Below are positions 60,486-64,000 of a stretch of 64,000 nucleotides of DNA, one piece after another (positions within the stretch are counted from its first letter, which is position 1; each line of letters starts with the position of its first letter). The stretch spans positions 223,501 to 287,500 of the forward strand of contig JAOUOD010000003.1 of NCBI GenBank assembly GCA_029880545.1. Direction: 5' to 3'. The position numbers were made by a program, and so were the translations under genes. The notes beneath the pieces were generated by a model that saw only the letters and a program-made list of their open reading frames with translations, did not search any database and had not been told where the DNA came from. Source of the stretch: Gammaproteobacteria bacterium (GTDB taxonomy: Bacteria > Pseudomonadota > Gammaproteobacteria > Acidiferrobacterales > SZUA-150).

Positions 60486-61682
60486 ATGACAAATAACGAC
60501 ATATTTGCCGAACTCAAGCGCGGAACAGAGGAAATCCTGCTCGAGGATGATCTAAAACAGCGGCTGGCCGAAAATCGTCCACTGCGAATCAAGGCCGGGT
60601 TTGATCCCACGGCACCTGACATTCACGTTGGCCATACTGTGCTTATTAATAAGATGCGCCAGTTCCAGGATTTGGGTCATGAAGTCATTTTCCTGATCGG
60701 CGACTTCACCGGCATGATCGGTGACCCAACGGGTAAAAACAGTACTCGACCACCCCTGACTCGTGACGAAGTGATTGAAAATGCCAGGAGTTATGAAGAA
60801 CAGGTTTACAAGATACTGAATCCCGAGAAGACGTTGGTCATGTTTAATTCAAGCTGGATGAACGAAATTGGTTCTGCAGGCATGATTCAGTTGGCCGCAC
60901 GCCATACGGTAGCTCGAATGCTGGAGCGCGATGATTTCAGCAAGCGCTACAGTTCCGGCAAACCCATTGCCATACATGAGTTCCTGTACCCATTGGTGCA
61001 AGGTTACGATTCTGTTGCGATCAAGGCTGATGTTGAGCTGGGGGGTACCGACCAGAAATTCAATATGCTGGTGGGCCGCGAGCTGCAGAAAGATTATGGC
61101 CAGAAACCGCAGGTGGTAATGACCGTGCCGATTCTTGAGGGTACTGACGGGGTTAACAAGATGTCCAAGTCCCTTGGTAATTATATTGGCATCAACGAGT
61201 CACCTGATGAGCAATTCGGAAAAATCATGTCCATATCGGATGAGCTGATGTGGCGTTATTTTGAGCTTTTAAGTTTCAGGCCGCTTGCCGAAATCAGTAG
61301 CCTGAGACAAAGCGTGGACCAGGGTGCCAATCCACGGGATATCAAGTTCCAGTTGGCGGATGAAATTATTACCCGGTTTCACGGATCGACCGAAGCAAAA
61401 AAAGCACAGGAAAATTTCATTGCCCGCTTCCAGAAAGGAGCGTTGCCCGAGGATATGCCGGAGCTGACTGTTGAATCCGACAATGGCCGTATCGCCATTG
61501 CCAATTTGCTAAAAGAGGCCGGTTTGACCGCCAGTACTTCTGACGCATTGCGTATGCTGAAGCAGGGCGCAGTCAAGATTGATGGAGAACGGGTTGAAGA
61601 CCGCGCGCTGGCGATTGAGTCAGGAAAAACAATTGTTGCCCAGGTCGGGAAACGCCGCGTCGCACGGATTACTGTTAATTAA
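60486..61682 (+). CDS. tyrS: Tyrosyl-tRNA synthetase
   Basis: Class I aminoacyl-tRNA synthetase that charges tRNA-Tyr. The 398-residue protein has the HIGH motif as HVGH at 47-50, the KMSKS loop at 225-229, a [13 protein letters not shown] tyrosine-site region, and an S4-like RNA-binding domain at the C terminus (about 335-395). The length and order of motifs match the TyrZ-like group of P. aeruginosa. The ATG at 60486 is used; the frame upstream is open for 63 bases. Divergent from the M23 peptidase gene. Confidence 0.97.
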   Translation: MTNNDIFAELKRGTEEILLEDDLKQRLAENRPLRIKAGFDPTAPDIHVGHTVLINKMRQFQDLGHEVIFLIGDFTGMIGDPTGKNSTRPPLTRDEVIENARSYEEQVYKILNPEKTLVMFNSSWMNEIGSAGMIQLAARHTVARMLERDDFSKRYSSGKPIAIHEFLYPLVQGYDSVAIKADVELGGTDQKFNMLVGRELQKDYGQKPQVVMTVPILEGTDGVNKMSKSLGNYIGINESPDEQFGKIMSISDELMWRYFELLSFRPLAEISSLRQSVDQGANPRDIKFQLADEIITRFHGSTEAKKAQENFIARFQKGALPEDMPELTVESDNGRIAIANLLKEAGLTASTSDALRMLKQGAVKIDGERVEDRALAIESGKTIVAQVGKRRVARITVN

Positions 61683-61846
61683 CCCAATACTTCATAAAAT
61701 CACATTAAATTTTACAGGGCTTAACATTTCCTAACGGTTTTTCACCCTCAAGCTGTTCTACACTATGGTGGAATGTTGTGGTTAGGCCGACCATGACATG
61801 AAACCCTGTTTACAACATGGAGGGTTGTTTTCTACTCCTCTGGATT

Positions 61847-64000
61847 ATGAGCGCGCAAATTCACCCGGAAACCGCAACCAGCCTCCCTGCAGAAAGGCTG
61901 AAATCGGCGCAACTTGCCAATATGAATGGTGCTATGCCGACGGCGTTGGCATACGGCCTTATTATTGGAGCCGCGTTGATCGGAATGCTGTGGCAGAGTT
62001 TCGATTCTTACGTGCCACTTTACTGGTATGCCGCGCTGGTCATTGTAAGCCTGTTGAGGGCGCTGATCGTACCGGGCATCGTGGGCAAAAACTCTAAGCC
62101 GTTGATAGGATTGGATACGCTTGAGAGCCGGATATTCTGGACCATGGTCGGTGTCGTGTTCTCGGGGTTGACCTGGGGCTCAACAGCGTTCCTGCTGTTC
62201 AGTGATGACCCGATAATGCAAATCTTCCTGGCCTTTATCCTGGGCGGCCTGAGCGCAGGAGCAACAACCACCCTTTATGCAAATCGTCTGGCTGGATTTG
62301 GCTTTCTGTGCCTGACCCTTGTACCGCTTTGTATCCGGTTCCTTGTTATGCCCGAGTCACTGGACCAGGTTATGGGAATCATGATGTTTTTGTTTTGCAG
62401 TGGAATGATGTTGAGCGTGGCAAGGGCGAACAGGCAGTTTGTTCAGTCTGTCTTTGACGCGTACCAGGCGGCAACCATCCCGGCGATCAGGGAAGACTGG
62501 CGTCGCATGAAAGGTCGCGCCGATGAAGGCGAGCGAATTATCCAGAATTATATTCGGATGATGAGCCAGACGCACGATGCAGTTATCGGATTTGATCTTG
62601 ATCTGAAAATCAATTTCTGGAGCGACGCTGCCGAGACTATTCTAGGTTATCGCGCCAATACGGTGCTGGGAAAATCAATTCTGGATCATGTAATAGATAC
62701 GGATATCAAGGGATTAAAAGCGGAAATTCCGGAGCGTATGCGTATGGAAGATTACCTGGAAAAGGAAATCAGGTTTGCCCGGGAATCCAATGAACCGATA
62801 TTCCTGAAAATGTCCATGATACTGGTTCGCAATGATGATGGTGAACCCGAAGCCGTGATTGCCTATCTTGCAGACATTGATGAGCTGAAAAAAACAGAGC
62901 TGGCCCTGATCAGTTCCGAGAAAAAATACAAGAGTGTTGTCAATTCACTGCCGCTGGGCATGATTATATTTGAGTCATCAAAAAGCAGTGAATTGATACC
63001 CAGGGATTACAATCCGGCTGCTGATCGTATTCTCGGTATTGATTGCAGTATCTACTCCGAAAGGCCGGTAGAACAGTGTTTTCCAGAGTTGGCGATTTCG
63101 GATATTTCGGAACGTCTGCATGAGGTGGTGAGGACCGGCAATCCCTGGTCAAGTGAACAGATCAGGTATTGCGATGACGAAATCGGTGGCGGCTTTATGG
63201 TGCACGCCTTCAAGATAGATGAAAACAGGGCCGCGCTGTGTTTTGTTGACATTACCGCCCGCTTGAGGGCTGAACGTGCGTTGCGCGAAAACGAGGCGCA
63301 ACTGGATTTCCTGGTAACCGGCAGTCCGGTGGTGATTTATTCGTGCAAAATAACAGAGACAGCATTTGTGCCCACGTTTGTCAGCAGGAATATTTCGGAG
63401 ATTCTCGGCTATAGTCCGGATGAATGCTTGGGTAATCCCGGTTGGTGGCCGGAGCATTTGCATCCTGACGACAAGGCCGCGGCATTCGCCAGTTCCGGCA
63501 GAATCTTCTCAGAGAATGCCATCATGCATGAGTATCGCTTCAGGATGCGTGATGACAGTTATCGGTGGATAAGGGATGAGGTCAGGGTTATACGGGACGA
63601 AAATGGTGTGGCAACGGAAATCATTGGCTATTGGGCTGATATTTCCGAGCAGAAACGTGCCGAGAAATTCAAGGATGAGTTCATTGCTACCGTAAGTCAT
63701 GAACTGAGAACACCGTTGACGTCAATTCGTGGTGCGCTCGGCCTGCTGGAAGGCGGCGTGGCATTTGCCAGCCAGGAAGATTTTTCAAGGATGATTTCCA
63801 TAGCCAGCAGCAATAGCGAACGCCTGTTGTTGTTGATCAACGATATTCTCGATATCCAGAAACTGGATTCAGGGGTTAGCCAGTTTGTTTCGACGACGTT
63901 TGAGCTGGGTTCATGGCTGGAGGGGGTGGTGCACGATAACGTACCGTTTGCCGGCCAGTTTGGTGTTGAAATCCGGGTAGACCTGAAGCAACGGGAGCAA
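61847..64000 (+). CDS. Multi-PAS membrane sensor histidine kinase (partial, runs off the right edge)
   Basis: An open frame of 718 codons to the window edge without a stop. The N-terminal 200 residues hold about six hydrophobic helices; three PAS-like domains follow at about 235-350 (FDLDLKINFWSDAAETILGY), 358-475 and 480-605 (with LHPDDK, PAS_3 type). The dimerisation and phosphoacceptor domain starts near 608 with KFKDEFIATVSHELRTPLTSIRG; the phosphorylated His is 618. The ATP-binding domain and any receiver lie beyond the window. The start is uncertain: ATG at 61817 is in frame and would add ten residues; neither has a good ribosome site. Signal and partner are unknown. Confidence 0.88.
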   Translation, partial: MSAQIHPETATSLPAERLKSAQLANMNGAMPTALAYGLIIGAALIGMLWQSFDSYVPLYWYAALVIVSLLRALIVPGIVGKNSKPLIGLDTLESRIFWTMVGVVFSGLTWGSTAFLLFSDDPIMQIFLAFILGGLSAGATTTLYANRLAGFGFLCLTLVPLCIRFLVMPESLDQVMGIMMFLFCSGMMLSVARANRQFVQSVFDAYQAATIPAIREDWRRMKGRADEGERIIQNYIRMMSQTHDAVIGFDLDLKINFWSDAAETILGYRANTVLGKSILDHVIDTDIKGLKAEIPERMRMEDYLEKEIRFARESNEPIFLKMSMILVRNDDGEPEAVIAYLADIDELKKTELALISSEKKYKSVVNSLPLGMIIFESSKSSELIPRDYNPAADRILGIDCSIYSERPVEQCFPELAISDISERLHEVVRTGNPWSSEQIRYCDDEIGGGFMVHAFKIDENRAALCFVDITARLRAERALRENEAQLDFLVTGSPVVIYSCKITETAFVPTFVSRNISEILGYSPDECLGNPGWWPEHLHPDDKAAAFASSGRIFSENAIMHEYRFRMRDDSYRWIRDEVRVIRDENGVATEIIGYWADISEQKRAEKFKDEFIATVSHELRTPLTSIRGALGLLEGGVAFASQEDFSRMISIASSNSERLLLLINDILDIQKLDSGVSQFVSTTFELGSWLEGVVHDNVPFAGQFGVEIRVDLKQREQ

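Overview
This window looks like part of the chromosome of a denitrifying gammaproteobacterium. The gene set is Gram-negative: porin, lipoprotein signals, Coq7, ErpA, a Crp/Vfr-type regulator. From memory, the housekeeping blocks (rpe-gph-trpE, trpG-trpD-trpC-crp-yhfA, coq7, rplM-rpsI, argC, bactofilin, erpA, anmK, M23 peptidase, tyrS) resemble the Pseudomonas aeruginosa PA0607-PA0668 neighbourhood. I cannot name a genus; this is inferred from gene content and order.

Region 1 (1-18.7 kb) is a nitrogen-oxide respiration block. It opens with a CuA subunit II and a heme-copper subunit I that has Gln where oxygen-reducing enzymes have the cross-linked Tyr, followed by a SenC/SCO protein. This is the norSY-senC arrangement of unusual (sNOR-type) NO reductases. 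Next come a cytochrome b-ferredoxin-MvhD fusion, a hemerythrin, a second heme-copper-like subunit I that seems to lack the CuB His-His pair, and a NosR/NirI-like flavo-iron-sulfur membrane protein. A perfect FNR/DNR box then precedes nirS and the heme d1 genes nirE-C-F-D-L-G-H-J-N. No norCB and no nosZ lie in the window.

Region 2 (18.8-26.6 kb) is housekeeping: a kinase-like protein, rpe, gph, a probable trp leader peptide, trpE, trpG, trpD, trpC, crp and a yhfA-like OsmC gene.

Region 3 (26.7-49.0 kb) is a pigment gene cluster that seems to interrupt the yhfA-coq7 neighbourhood. It combines aryl-polyene type II PKS genes with a dialkylresorcinol pair (DarA-like, DarB-like), as in flexirubin and arcuflavin clusters. 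It forms three probable transcription units: rightward 26.7-32.7 kb, leftward 39.1-32.7 kb and rightward 39.3-49.0 kb. Notable members are a BtrH-like acyltransferase (candidate ester-forming enzyme), a halogenase-like flavoprotein, an ABC exporter, two LpxL-like acyltransferases, a LolA-like protein, an MMPL exporter and a GGDEF diguanylate cyclase.

Region 4 (49.1-64 kb) is mostly core: coq7, an apparently truncated GlcF-like iron-sulfur protein, a 2Fe-2S ferredoxin, rplM-rpsI, tRNA-Gln(CTG) with a diverged duplication of its 3' end and terminator, a porin, argC, a bactofilin, erpA, anmK, an M23 peptidase, tyrS, and a multi-PAS histidine kinase that runs off the right edge.
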